Shown here piece after piece: positions 12,403-25,644 of a stretch of DNA of 64,000 bases (within the stretch, counting starts at the first letter, position 1; the number at the start of each line of letters is the position of its first letter). The position numbers and the translations under genes were made by a program. The notes below the pieces were generated by a model. That model was not told where the DNA came from and ran no database searches. It saw nothing but the letters and a program-made list of their open reading frames with translations. This DNA is from Stictocephala bisonia (taxonomy: Eukaryota > Arthropoda > Insecta > Hemiptera > Membracidae): contig JAQJVL010000084.1 of NCBI GenBank assembly GCA_035578905.1, positions 2,387,015-2,451,014 of the forward strand. Reading direction: 5' to 3'.

Positions 12403-12413
12403 CAGAGGGAGGT
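12403..12413 (+). promoter_or_regulatory. Candidate polypurine tract
   Basis: CAGAGGGAGGT lies directly upstream of the degraded second LTR copy, where plus-strand priming would start. Confidence 0.35.
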
Positions 12414-12545
12414 ATTAAAACCCGGGGCCCCTTTGGGCCGGGAAAAGTTTCGGTTTTTTTTTTGTCTTGTCCCCGCCAGGGGTTTCCCCGAGATCGCCCA
12501 TGCCCTTCGATTCGCGTAAATTTGGTGGCTGTTGGCCCGGGTCCT
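12414..12545 (+). repeat. Degraded 3' LTR body
   Basis: Allowing for homopolymer inflation, the segment repeats the 5' LTR in order: CCGGG, GTTTCG, T-run, GCCAGG, GAGATCGC, CATGCCCT, CGATTCGCGTAA and TTTGGTGGCTGTTGGC. It breaks off where the 5' LTR would continue to GATGGGTCTCA. That terminal piece reappears only at 13,818. Confidence 0.55.
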
Positions 12546-13460
12546 TTCGTTTTCCCTGTTTCCCGGGCCCTTTGGGTGTCAGGTTTTGGCCCCTTCAAAT
12601 CTAGATTTTCTAGTAAAATTCTACCCCGGCCGGAAACCCCCTTTTCCAGCGAGCTAATTTAACCCAAAAAAATCCAGGGCCCCTTTAGGGACGTTCACCC
12701 CTCGGCCTGCCTCCCCGGGATTTTCCCCCACCTTTCCCGCACTGCTACCCCGGCCTGAAGGGCCAAATTTGGGGCCTGGAGGCGCCCGCTTTCACCCCCC
12801 CCTACATTTTTTTGGGAAAAAAGTCTCCTGTCCCCCAGGTCATTTTAATTTCCCTCTTTTTTTTCCCGGCGGCGTGACTGGGGGGGTTTTTCCCTTAATT
12901 GAAAATATTAAAAAAAAAAAAAAAATATTTTTAAATTTTTGGGCAGCCCAGCCCCGGGTGTTTAAAAACCCTTACAATTTTTTCCAAAAAAAAAAAAAAT
13001 TTTAAAAAAAAACCCAAACATTTTAAATTTTTTAAAAAAAGAAAACTTTTTTTAGTTTTAATTTTTTGTTACCCCTTTTTTTAGAAATTTTTTTTTTTGT
13101 TTTGGGCCCCCCTTTTTAAAAAAACCTGTTATTAAAAAAAATTTAAAAAGCTTAAAGGGAGTTTTTGGTTAAATTTAAAAAGGTTAATTATGGGGTTTTT
13201 TGAAGTGAATTTTTTTCTCCAAAAGGTACCGGTTTATATTTTTTTTTTTTAAATTTTTTAAAAAAAAAAACTTTCACTTAAAAAATCTTTGACGTAACCC
13301 TTTTAATTTCCAGCCCAGGGATTCCCGGCTTCCCCCCTGGCCCGGGGGAATTTTTGGAAAATTTTTTGGGTAAAATTTTTCCCTTTTTAATTTTGTTGTT
13401 TGCCAGAAGTTTTCTAAATTTTTCACTTTTATTTTGTGGGCATTAAATTTATCTTACGTT

Positions 13461-13828
13461 TTGGGGGTCTCCGGCTAAACTGCAGATAGGCCATGTAGTT
13501 GTTTATTGGCAATTGTGATATTTGTAGAGTTTGTGGTATTTATAGCGTTTGTTATTAATGTGTAGTATCTTGTTAATTTTAGTGTTTATTGTTATTTATT
13601 GAAGTGCTAATTTATATTGTGGCCTTCTGCCTATTAATATTGTGGCCTTCTGCCGTTTTTTTTGATTAATTAATTTTTGCTTTCTTGATAATAAAAAGGA
13701 GTTTTGCTCAGCTGCCGAGTTTTATTTTGGACCCTCCAACTGCCACCCGTGATCCCATCGCTCGACTTGTTTTGAGCCATCCCCCGGTTGGCACGCTTAC
13801 CAGCTTTGGTGGGGGGGGATGGGTCTCA
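13461..13828 (+). other. Clean sequence ending in an LTR-like terminus
   Basis: Normal-texture AT-rich DNA resumes at about 13,460. A 24-30 bp direct duplication, 'attgtggccttctgcc', occurs at 13,617 and 13,640. The segment ends with CTTTGGTGG...GATGGGTCTCA followed by CCAG, the same terminal bases and flank as the 5' LTR. The stretch 12,545-13,815 may therefore be an insertion or misjoin within the 3' LTR. Confidence 0.4.
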
Positions 13829-14320
13829 CCAGCAATAACATAAGAAATAACTAATTTTAAGTAACTACAGAGTCTAAATAATAACAAAATAAACTAAAGC
13901 CGCACTCTGTGGCGTTTTTAATTATAACAGAACAAACAATGCCAAGAACTATCAAAACTGTATAAACGGCATCTTCAGGTTAAAGAACACAAATAAGGCC
14001 AAGTGGGACGCGTCACAAATTAATTAAAACTTAACAAACACAGTTCACACACGAGGAAAACAACGAATATTAAAACTTTCGGTAGGCCTACCATACACAT
14101 TTCACTGTCCACGGCATGCCAAGGAAGCAGATTTTAATATTGTGGTATTTATGACAAATAGTTCAATTTACTTTTAAACAAAAGTAATATTCATTTATAA
14201 TTAAAAATACAACAATAATATTATACAATGCAATACTGACAAGTATTTGGCAATTCAATTAGCTCAACTTTTTCTTTGAAAAACCCCTTGTTAAGTTATT
14301 TATTACCTTCCACTAATCAG
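13829..14320. other. AT-rich non-coding stretch
   Basis: No gene seen. Read on the minus strand it contains CCTGAAGATGCCG near 13,965-13,980, similar to a motif found in the Penelope-like element at 32.0 kb. This is too short to call. Confidence 0.45.
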
Positions 14321-14325
14321 ATATA

Positions 14326-14660
14326 TCACCATTACAGTTTTCCAATGATGTTGAATAATAATTGTTTTTTTGTAAAATTGATCACATTATTTAATCGATT
14401 AGTATATTTTGCAAAATAATTTTGAAAAACTCTTTCATATGGTATTCTCGTAGAAATTTTATATAATTTTTTACGTCTCTCAAATTTATGTAAAATGTTT
14501 GGTGTTATCCAGGGACTTAACAAACAAAATTAGCCTTTAACAATTTAGAACTACCGCCATTTTTCTTGCTACTTCTAGATATACAATTACTTAAAATATC
14601 AATAAACTTACAATACGCAGTATTTACATCATTTTAGATAATGCATAATGTTTTAACTAA
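14326..14660 (-). pseudogene. LINE fragment: endonuclease-RT linker region
   Basis: The minus strand encodes DVNTAYCKFIDILSNCI, then a basic serine-rich stretch, a one-stop break, and then PWITPNILHKFERRKKLYK, followed by a tyrosine/asparagine-rich helix ending NNVINFTKKQLLF. This order (end of the endonuclease domain, the 'PW-T..l....r.r..LYK' block, then RNKLN-like sequence) is typical of the segment between the AP-endonuclease and reverse transcriptase of Jockey/CR1-type LINEs. The catalytic domains themselves are missing. A stop at about 14,521 splits it. It may be the same element as the CT-rich block at 14.86-15.11 kb, which lies upstream in the same orientation. Confidence 0.65.
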
Positions 14661-14859
14661 ACATCTGTAACATACTGTTATTTACATTGACAAAATAACA
14701 AAAATATGTCCTCTAACATTTTTCATATTCACAAACCCCTAAGGCCCAAATAAAAGATCGCGATTCCTTTCCGTGCAAGACAAACCAAAGAACGGAATTA
14801 CATCCCACTTTGACTTGACTCTCTATCAAGGCCTATCGGTGAGACAGATGGAGGGGCGA

Positions 14860-15110
14860 CAGTAAACAAGTACTATCGGACGCTCGTCTCATGAGAAAGG
14901 AGAGAGAGAGAATGGGGGAATGAGAGGGAGTGATTAGTTCCTTTACTGCTCACAGGTTGTGCAACCGAACTGTCGAAACTGGAGGCAATTTCGACCTCTT
15001 TAACTTGATTGACGACAGGTTGCAGCACGGTCGCTCCCATTTTCCGTGCCTCAATATTTAACATTGGATGGAACTATCTTCTATGTATAGTAAAATCAAT
15101 GGTAATAGTA
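14860..15110 (-). repeat. CT-rich repeat block related to the 5.1 kb block
   Basis: On the minus strand it reads ACCATTGATTTTACTATAC, ATCCA, then a coding-like stretch (63 codons, 14,873-15,064, unrecognised), then TCTCATTCCCCCATTCTCTC. The opening ~35 bases match the TATA region at 5.11-5.15 kb. It lies upstream of the LINE fragment at 14.3-14.66 kb on the same strand, so it may be that LINE's 5' part. Confidence 0.4.
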
Positions 15111-15821
15111 AAGCTCATAAAAAGAGGTTTAATAACATATCACTGTTTTTACTAATATTATTTTTATTATGTTTGAAGATGGCTACAAAACGGAAGAGGA
15201 AATATAACATAAAAGTAGCCTTACTTTAAAAATTAATATCACAGGAATCTATATTTTTAATTTTCGGGTTCTTTATGACTTAAAGGCAGTTTTACGGGCA
15301 TTTGACTTGTAATGGTAGTAAAGTCCTCTACTCATAATAAAAAGATTACATTAAAGTGAGTCAATATTGTATGTGATAGTTATTTTAATAATTTCACTCA
15401 TACAATAAATCCATAATTTCAAACGAAACTGCTTGTTGCGAACGAAAATAAAACAACTAAACCCTATAATATGTGACTGTTTATACGTCAGTACAGACAG
15501 GTGACCCAGATTACACACTGTGGTTGTTGTTATTTGTAGTGGTCACAGATGTTTGTTAAACAAATCACATGTTTGTACAGCCACGAGTTGTTTATATACA
15601 GTAGTCCACCAAATTTGAATATGATTATCTTAAATGAATGTACAGAATATTTGTTTAGGATTGATGCAAACATTTATGCATTCTATTTTTCTATTAAGTA
15701 TATAATTTTGCTTGGTACTGAATCAATCCAATATGTTAACAAACGAATACCGTCTTAGTGAACATTTTTGTGGAAATACTTTTTTACATTTTTAGCATTG
15801 CACTAATACAAATTATTAAAA
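15111..15821. other. AT-rich non-coding stretch
   Basis: Nothing supported. A 69-codon plus-strand frame at 15,549-15,758 has no recognisable motif. Confidence 0.5.
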
Positions 15822-15829
15822 TTGATTTT

Positions 15830-16133
15830 GGACCTTTTCCGTCATTTAACTACCACAACTTTTTCCATTACTTCGCTACCACTGTCTTTTTATCGCACCT
15901 ACTGTTAGGTTAGGTCAGGTAAGGATAGATTATGTGGCTACTAAAGTTCATCACGAACTGACAAATCTAATGATTGACTTACCACCGAATGCGCTCTCCG
16001 TGGAAAGCGATAAGATAAGGCCAGTGATAACAGATTCCTAGCGGTTACCACGGTGGACGTAAAAATGATTGGGGAACAGTTTTTAGAGCAAGAGAGTTTT
16101 TATCAAGTAGTAGTGAATTAACGGAAAATATCC
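15830..16133. mobile_element. hAT-type MITE copy 1
   Basis: A 304 bp non-coding element with inverted ends: left GGACCTTTTCCGTCATTTAA, right reading inward GGATATTTTCCGTTAATTCA. It is flanked by a perfect 8 bp direct duplication, TTGATTTT (15,822-15,829 and 16,134-16,141). Eight-base target duplications are the mark of hAT-superfamily transposition. It aligns over its whole length with 37,995-38,297. Shared inner motifs include AATGCGCTCT, GTGGAAAGCGATAAGATAAG and GATTCCTAGCGG. It has no coding capacity and would be mobilised in trans. Confidence 0.8.
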
Positions 16134-16141
16134 TTGATTTT

Positions 16142-16756
16142 TATTGAAATGTAAATTGTAAGCTAAAGTGTTGTAAATCGATTAAAATGTCTGAATGCCA
16201 ACAGACAATTTTTGTACTTGTTACCAAGAATAGTATTATAGCATACTTTAAGTCTTAAAATAAAAAAAATAAAAAAAAATAACATGCTTCCATTCAATGA
16301 AATTATAGCAACAGTTTGTATTTTGGAAATTATTAGTACTTGTGTGTAAAGATATATCTGTAAATTCAGTAAATTTAAATTATTTTTTATTTTGACATAA
16401 TTTAACATAAGTTTACTTTACCAAGAATACTCTGAATTAAATATATGATAATAAATAGTTTATCGTGGTTTTGCATGCATTGCATTTTTTTATTTACAGG
16501 TTATGTATGTATGTTTTTTTAGTATTAATTACATGATAGATTATATTGGTAGTGACCTAATTGGAACAAGAAATGTAGCGGTGAATAGCTACATTACTGA
16601 GCAACAATACCAACTAAGAACAGTTGCTAAGCTAGATTACAAAAATTGGTCTTACAAAATAGTTTTAGCCAATTGTTTGTACGAGAAAAATAATTTCCAA
16701 ATATATTAATTTAAGCTTTAAAATAAGACAATTATTCATTTATTATTTATTTGTAA
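16142..16756. other. AT-rich non-coding stretch
   Basis: A 68-codon frame at 16,503-16,709 follows a splice-acceptor-like T-rich tract ending in CAG, but its product is unrecognised and I do not call it a gene. Confidence 0.45.
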
Positions 16757-17178
16757 GACAACGATCGTCAAGATATGGGCGAATATAAGGAGCGAATGAG
16801 TTTGATTAGTGTAGATGAACGAATGTAGTCATTGTTACTAATTAAGGTCGACTATTTCTGAGAGTTATTTATTAATAGCTAAATATACATACCAGCTAAG
16901 TGACCTACAGCTTTACGTGGAATCCGAACCACGTAGTGTTGGTCTGATTTTCATTTAACTGACAAGTCTGACACTCAATTATTTTCCCCACAAAACATTT
17001 ACTACCACTCAACATAACATGGGCATCCCAGACTTCTCTAGTAGTGTCCACGTCGATTGCGAAACCATTGAGAGGTCGTCATGTCGGTATTAAGAAGACC
17101 GAGCATAGAACCTATTGCCTGTAACCTCCACTACACTCTGTCCCCGATTATTTGGACCCAAAATTACTAATGCCGACT
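16757..17178 (-). repeat. SINE-like interspersed repeat, copy 2
   Basis: Reverse complement of the family described at 2.79 kb, nearly full length. The conserved hairpin is present as TACGTGGAATCCGAACCACG-type sequence at 16,914-16,936. On its own sense strand the putative B-box region reads GGTTCTATGC, closer to a B box than in copy 1. Confidence 0.65.
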
Positions 17179-17317
17179 TTTATTTATCAGGGGCAGTCGT
17201 AAACTAACACTTTGGCCTTGGTTATTCAACATTTAAAAGCTTAATTGTAAATTGAGATCTAAATATAAAAAGGACATATTAGGACAGTAAAGAAGAGAGC
17301 TGTAGAGAAGAAAATAG

Positions 17318-17412
17318 TACAGAACAGATCAGGACAAAACAGAATATGACTGGATGGTTCAGGAAAAAATAGAACAGGACTGAATGGTTCAGGACAAAAC
17401 AGAGCAGAGGGA
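17318..17412. repeat. Degenerate ~30 bp tandem repeat
   Basis: About three units of a GGTTCAGGACAAAACAGA-type motif, with GACTG at 17,348 and 17,378. A 62-codon minus-strand frame through it is a repeat artefact. Confidence 0.5.
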
Positions 17413-17816
17413 ACGGGGATGGATTTATATGGGATATAACATGTCATGACTTGACATGGTATAATCTTAATGTCGTAATAGCAATGTTGATTAATTAATG
17501 TTGAATAATGTGTAATTAATGTTTATTATATCAATGAAATAAAAAACTTACATTTGTGGCAGAGGTGTTTAATTTAGTTTTGTGTTGACCTTACTATATA
17601 CCAGACAAGTAACTGACAAATAATCTATTCGTACATAAGAAAAAAAAATTTGCAATCGTTTAAATATTGCCAACGTATTTAAAAAAGAGCGATGCTAAAA
17701 CTCATATAGAATCTAGATCAGTAAAAGGTTATAATAAAATAACAATGTAATTAATTATATTAGTATTTAACAATTTTAAATTACTTTTATTCACTATTCA
17801 TCTCCTAGTAGTGATA
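17413..17816. other. AT-rich spacer
   Basis: Nothing recognisable. Confidence 0.5.
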
Positions 17817-18245
17817 TGGGATCGCAGATATATGGTCGAGTATGAGAGGTGAATGAGTATGATGAGTGTATATGAACGATTGTAGTCATTGTTACTATAT
17901 GAGTTCAGAAATGATTATTTATTGATAGCCCAATAGCCAGGCCAACTATGGGGCCTACATGTTTACGTGGAATCCGAACCACGTAGTGTTGGTTGGATTT
18001 TCAGGTAACTGACAAGTCTGACATTCAGTTCTCTTTGCCCACACAACATCTGAACATTGAATACCATCCAACATGGACACCCTAGACCCTAGACTTCTCT
18101 AGTTGTGTCCACGTCGATGGCAACCATTTAGTGGACGCCGTGTTGGTATTATGAGAACCGATCATGGAATATATCGCTTACAATCTCCCAAATACTTTTT
18201 TCCCTAGTAGATGGGTTACAGCACTGTTCCACCAGTGACGACCAG
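17817..18245 (-). repeat. SINE-like interspersed repeat, copy 3
   Basis: Reverse complement, full-length member of the same family, in the same orientation as copy 2 and about 640 bp from it. It contains GGAATCCGAACCACGTAGTG, CTTCTCTAGT and GTGTCCACGTCGAT as in the other copies. Its A-box end lies at about 18,225-18,240. Confidence 0.65.
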
Positions 18246-20640
18246 AAGTACAATTAATACTATTTGAAGACTATTCAGCAATGACAAACGCATTTACAAA
18301 TGACATTTCTTACAACCAAAATGCAGGAAGCCGTTAGTCATGAACAAGAGCGCCCTACCTTCCCCTACTTACGATCTCTAAGAAGCGCATCACTGCCTGG
18401 AGTAATTCCCAACACATTTAGACAAACTGTGATGCAGAACATACACTTAATCTGGTATGTTCTAGATAAGAAGGGGCTGAAATATCTGAAGTACGTTATT
18501 GGTTATCAGAACGTATAATAAGGGTTTTCCTGTTTTAGTGGCAAGAAAACGAAGTTCTATAATCTAATGCGGCTACATTCAGACATAATCTGAAAATAAA
18601 CTCCTACAATTTCTAGTAAAAATCCAAAAGGTAAACAGATACATAAATATTTATTAAATTTTTCATACTTCATATTATTATTATAATTAATAATACTTTA
18701 CTCTAAATATAGGCCATACCCAAGAAATACACTTACATAAAAAATAATACGTTTGACTTTTCTATTTCAGTTTCAAAACTTATCCGCCAAGTAGGTTCAC
18801 ATATTAGGTCCCCTAGACCATAGTAAAAACTACTTTACTTGTTGAATTTGGTACAGCAGATCCAACATAAAATAACTATGACTCTTACGTAAAAAAGTCA
18901 ACAACCTCTGCAACAGAAAAAAATTAAAAAAATGAAAAACAATGTTGTTATACATTTTTTATCTGATTTTGGACAAATATGATAGTGAAAATATCGTAAT
19001 TTATATTATACTTAGATACAGTTATTTGGATAATGTAGTTTTGAAATGAATTATTATGTGACAGTAAGGTGAGAGTAAGAATGTTACTGTCACACGCTTG
19101 TTTCACTTTAGATGGTTTTCCTGAGGGAAATCTTTCGTTATTGCTTAGGGATTTTGGGACACAAAAGTTGAAATAAATGGCAAAACGGTGAGCTTTTTTA
19201 TCCTTACTACCGAAAGCTAGACTTTTTATAGATTTTCTTACTTCCTGTAGACTTAAACCAGTAATGTTTGTTATTCAGGATAACATTTCAGAACTACATT
19301 TCAGAACTACCTCCAGCTGTTTGTCTGTAATTATGTCAAGGCAATACTTGATTGCATAAAATATTAATGTGTGTTTAGTGTTGAGGAGTATATTTTAAAA
19401 AATCATCATTTAATTTCCTAGGGAATGTGGCATTTTTGTAGTTTGAAAAGTATTTTTTCAGCTGACCTTTTATACATATATTATTTTTCTATCCTTCTTT
19501 TTTGATGACAAATCCAACTCACTCACTCTCATAAAACAACATTCAGACAAGTATTGTACGTAATGCCCCATCACTTCCTGTTCCACCTTTCTTATTGTTA
19601 GTTTATACCCTGAAACATATTATCATTGTAAGATTAGACATAAGTATATAAGAGGGCATTTTATTGATGCCTTGTAACCAATGAAAGTTGATTTGGAAAT
19701 TTAATTTTGAAATTAATTTAACACTGATTCCTGTTATAAATATCAAGAATGATCAAATGTCAAGTTAAATTTATTAATATAACTACGTGGATTTGAACAA
19801 ATAATAGAAGGGATGTTATCTTTTTGTTGAAACACGTCATGTTAAAAATTAGTATTTCTGTAACAAAGAGCTATTCGGCCTAATTTTTTTCTCTTTGAAG
19901 ATGTTTATAAATTTTTAGTTTGTACATATGTTGATAGAAGTTTGGATGTAAGTATAAAATTAACCTTTTTGTTAATGCAATGTTTTATGTGATAACGTAC
20001 ATTTCATTTTCTATTCCATGAAAGAAATATAAAGCCTAGACAGCCAAATTAAATTTGTAATTACATTATAATGCACATACCTAAATATAGAATTCAAAAT
20101 TTGAAACATTGAAATTATATACCTATAACTTATTTAGTACCCATCACAAATTAGCACAGTAACGTACTAAAGCACAGCCAAATTTAAACTTGAAAGTAAA
20201 AGCTATAAACTTTGTTAGATAATATTGTAAAATTTCAAAAATATGAAAAGTCTTTTTATCTCCTCTCACATTGCAAATTCCTTGGGACCCCAGTTTTTTT
20301 TCAGTTTTCTTTGATATTTTGAAATTATATTTATAGTTATTGTAAAAATTACTTACCTATTGTGATAGTTGTACCTATTTATATATTATTTAAATGTATA
20401 TTTATCTGTTGTGTTTATCTTTGTGATTTTGATTAATTCATTGATCAATTTTTCCTAGTTTAATGTTCACTAAATATACACGAAATAAAACATTTTTATT
20501 TAAATTAAGTATTTTTTAATTAAGTTAAAATTGGCTAATATATTTCTGTTGACTTATTAGTCAATTTGGCTAGACAGTTTATTACAATATACAGTATGTA
20601 TCTGTTTTAATAACTTATTAATTAAATAAATACAATAATT
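18246..20640. other. AT-rich non-coding stretch
   Basis: No gene supported. A 72-codon plus frame (18,300-18,518) in a slightly less AT-rich patch is unrecognised. A small direct duplication, 'catttcagaactac', occurs at 19,285-19,312. Confidence 0.5.
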
Positions 20641-21879
20641 TAGCCAAACCACAATAGCATTATTATATATTTAGGATGAAGTGCTCTCACCCTGCAAAGC
20701 GGATTACTCTGTGATCCAAACAACTCAACGTAGTTATGTTTGATATGGATAACCTGATTATTATATTTTCAGCTGTTATTTATTATCTTTCATATTTTAT
20801 TTTCTAAATGTACGTTTCAAGCTTAAATTTAACACAATATTTAATTTATAATGTAAAAAATTTTGAAAGTGATTATCAATTGACTAATTATTCCTTTTTC
20901 TGTTCTTTTCCTAACTTAATCTTCTTTTACTAACGAGTTCTGGTTTTTAACCTCCTGAAATTTAAAGAAATACTGGTCACCTGATCATTCTCCAAAAGCA
21001 GCTGAGCATATCCATCATATCTAGGTCGGGCCTCCTTTGTCAACTAGGTCAAGACATTTCTTTGTAGTTGTCTTGGTGGAGGTCCTCTAGTCCGGATAAA
21101 AAAAGTTGGAACAATGAACCAAAACAGTGGACTTGTTCTTTGATAGTTTAAAGTCTGTGAAAAGGAAGAATGCAAGAAAAGGAATAATGAGTTTCTTCTG
21201 TCTGTCTTTATATTACTTTTTTGAGTACTAGTGCACCTTTTGAAGCCTTTAAAATATATTCTATTTAATGTGCTACATTGTATTGTATTGTGAGAAATGT
21301 CGTATAATAGCGTTATTGAATTCAATTATTTCCTAGGCCAGTTTGTATTTTGCACCTCAGTTTATCTAGTTACAATGTGTTATGTATATTATACAATAAT
21401 AATAGCCATCGCGTTTAGTTGAATAAAGTAAAATTGCAGTTCCAAAATAAAATTCAAAACAAATAAAAGGAAATTAATTTCTTTTATATTTATAAATATT
21501 AGTGACATCATAAGCTACAATTACGTTTTAGAAATGAAATGAGAAGAAATTTGTACATAGGATGAGATAATTACGTAGTAAATAAAGATTATTTTTGCTA
21601 ATGCAAAATCCTGTATAATGAAAAATTAATAAATAAAGTTTACGGCAATGTAGCACATGATTGAATAAAATGAACATTGATTATTAGATAGTGAAGTTAA
21701 AGGTATATACTAAACGATTTGTTTACAGGAGGAAAGGAAACAACAGTTAAATAATATATACAAAATACGGAAATTGAAAGAAATAGAATATATAAGAGAA
21801 ATGTGTTTACTTTACAAAGAATAATAAATATTAAAAAGAAGAAAATCCAGATCAAAAGCAAGACAATTGTAAGATAATT

Positions 21880-22843
<964 letters not shown>

Positions 22844-23082
22844 GTACATTGAAATATAAAGGAAAGACACCTGTAAGCAACTGAAGCCAGTGTACATGTG
22901 TGCTAAATTACTTTGTTCTTTGCTACTAATATTTGTTTGTTTTGTTTAACCCCGAGTAAGAACTGTTACATATAATAAAATTACACCCTCTTCCCTACTT
23001 GTAAACTTTAAACAAGTTAAATAGTCCTTGACAACCACAATCATACGGATGTGATCTATGCCAAGCTTTGTTAAAAAAGCTA

Positions 23083-23502
23083 TCTGGTAACCATGCTCTG
23101 AAGATCAAAGCCAACATGTGTTATGCCACTCAGTTCTATCTTTACCAAGTTTATGTCTCATATAATTGGTTTAAAAGAATAAATCCACAAAGGGTTATTG
23201 TTACATCTTCTATAAATAATGGTACAGTAAATACAAATTATTCGATATTGAACAATTTGTTTTGGTATTAAGTGATTTAATGTTATCAAAGACAACAATG
23301 TATGTGGTAACTGTGTTGTGAAGATCAAAGCCAACATGTGTTATGCCACTCAGTTCTACCTTTACCAAGTTTATGTCTCATAAAATTGGTTTAAAAGAAT
23401 AAATCCACAAAAGGTTATTGTTACATCTTCTATAAATAATGGTACAGTAAATACAAATTATTGGATATTGAACAATTTGTTTTGGTATTAAGTGATTTAA
23501 TG
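23083..23502. repeat. Local tandem duplication, ~220 bp unit, two copies
   Basis: The segment with GATCAAAGCCAACATGTG at 23,103 is repeated at 23,323, with few differences over about 200 bp. Copy B of the large duplication has a single, more diverged version at about 30,100-30,260, so the doubling happened in copy A. Confidence 0.85.
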
Positions 23503-25551
23503 TTCTAATGTATAGTTACAAGAAAAATAGTTTATGATTTTGTTTGTTAAGGCTAACTAATGATGCATATATGAAAGCAAAATTCAGCTTAATATGCAAC
23601 AACTCATACCTTTTAAATGGAAAATTAACATTTTATAGTTTATGCTGCTTTTCTTATGTTTTTAGATTGGATCCTACTCACCCTACATGCCACCGAAATT
23701 AAGAAGTTTAGTGTGTCTTAAAGAGCCACAAAAATTGAAACACTCCTGAAATTAGATTAACCTAAATATGAATTCAGTCACACAATTTAAAATGCTGCTT
23801 TCAGCGTCCTTATAAAAGTATCAAGATTGTTATCGAAAAAAATCTAGATTTTGAAGCATGTTTACTATGCTACTGTTAAACAGTCAGGATTTGGGAGATT
23901 TTATCAAAGAGTGAATAACATTAAAATAACTAAATTGACCAATAAATTATCAGTTACTTTGATTTATAAATTTGATTCATACGCCCATATTATAATATTT
24001 ACACTTATTTCATGAAATTTATGTAATGTTTTTAAACCATGAATCATTCTTTAACAGACTTTTCCTGAAAAATTTCATTTACTAGTGTTATGAGTATTTT
24101 AAATTAAAAGTATTTGCATGCCAAACAAGAAAATGTAACATCTAAATATGTAGTCATTCTTACTTGTGCATTGCTTTATTCTGCTTTATCTCGTTTTAAA
24201 ATTCTATTCTAAATATTTTAAAACATACCAATTACATAGATCTATTTGAAAGCCATCCTGATATATTCGTTCTTAGCATATAATAATATTACATTGAATC
24301 GAACTTCATTGTTAAAAACTATAATGAAAGACAAATCTGAAGAATTCAGTTAACAGTAAGTAATTGGGTTATTTCATGTATTATCTTTCTATTAGTGATA
24401 AATATTATGACTTACGTCAATTTCAGTCCCGTGAGAAAACTATTTAAAACCGATTAATTAAAATAATGTCATTACTGAAAATAAACCTGTCTCACTGGGA
24501 TTAGTTCCATTTAAAATACCGATGATAAGAAGTAAATTCAATTAGTTTACAGTTCAGTGTGTTATTCATTTACGTTTCATGGATATGAAAATATAATTAT
24601 ACAATTTTTACATTTAGATTTTTGCCTTTATAAGTAGTGAAAATTACGCTTTTATACTAAGATTACTGTTTAATAAAAGTGAGATGTAGGTAGTTATTTA
24701 TAATCAAATAAGATAACAAATGAGCTCTAAGCTTCAAAGTATTCACCTCACCACACCTGGGATATAAACTATATAATATTTATGTTTTAGTTAGTTCGTC
24801 ATTAAAATCCATTCAATAATAATATTCAATGCATTTTTCTGACTTCTGTGAAGAAAATTAAAGTGTTAGCACCATGTAACTTAATAGTAGTTACGCAATA
24901 CTTTACACTTTCATTCCCCAATAAGTGTTATAACTTGAAATATTCATCTTAAATTTAATCTCTTCTTAATGAGTGTATTGTATTTTCACTCTTATTGCAA
25001 TATTAAGGTGTAAACACGTTTCTTAAATTTTAATTTGTTTTATTGTGTTAAATTTTTAATGTTTTCCAAATGAGTATTATAATATTTTGACGTACTAGAG
25101 TTTCTTATAAATTAATAAAAATATATTTTCACTCGTGAAATTTGAGAAAATTTAGGTCCTAGTCATAATGGTTCAATAAATTCCTTAATATTTTTGGCAC
25201 TATATTACTAAAAGGCAGTACTTTTATATACACATTCAAATTTATTGAATATTTAATGACTTTTTTAAATTTTACTTTATTTTTAACATATTTTTCATTT
25301 TCATAATATATTATTTTTGATTTTCATGTGTAACAATTTAAGATATGTATTTTTGATAAATAATTTGAAATGAAAGTAAAAACAAACAACACCACTAATA
25401 TATGATTTTATAAAGCATAATTAATTAATCGGAAAAACGTGACGGAGCAATATTTATCAATGTTTTTGTTTGTTCCTTCTTGACTTTATACCGCACGATA
25501 TTATCAAACTTATTAGTTTTTAAGAAGTGGTGTAATTTGTTTATCCTTATG

Positions 25552-25552
<1 letters not shown>

Positions 25553-25587
<35 letters not shown>
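25553..25587. repeat. (TA)n microsatellite
   Basis: About 16 TA units just before the 147/148 bp tandem array. The matching place in copy B (about 33,632) has none. Confidence 0.9.
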
Positions 25588-25590
<3 letters not shown>

Positions 25591-25644
25591 AAGCAATAAG
25601 TCTACCAGGAGGTCTATAGTCATCGATGAACACACTTGGAGGAA

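Larger units (their letters stand above)
7795..13460. other. Homopolymer-inflated low-quality consensus
   Basis: Runs of four or more identical bases occur every few bases, including long runs of G and C that are otherwise rare in this AT-rich window. Recognisable domains of one retroelement are smeared over all frames. The texture starts and stops within a few tens of bases at about 7795 and 13,460, inside an otherwise ordinary sequence. This looks like failed polishing or gap filling of a high-copy element rather than natural mutation. All open frames listed by any gene caller in this interval should be distrusted. Confidence 0.75.

Noticed and set aside
8500..12600. Many 60-180 codon frames on both strands
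   Set aside because: They arise from homopolymer-inflated sequence. Only the scattered retroelement motifs are meaningful.
13480..13494. 15-base match, inverted, to the gag start at 7139 (ATGGCCTATCTGCAG)
   Set aside because: Flanks on both sides do not match, and a 15-mer coincidence is expected in a window of this size.
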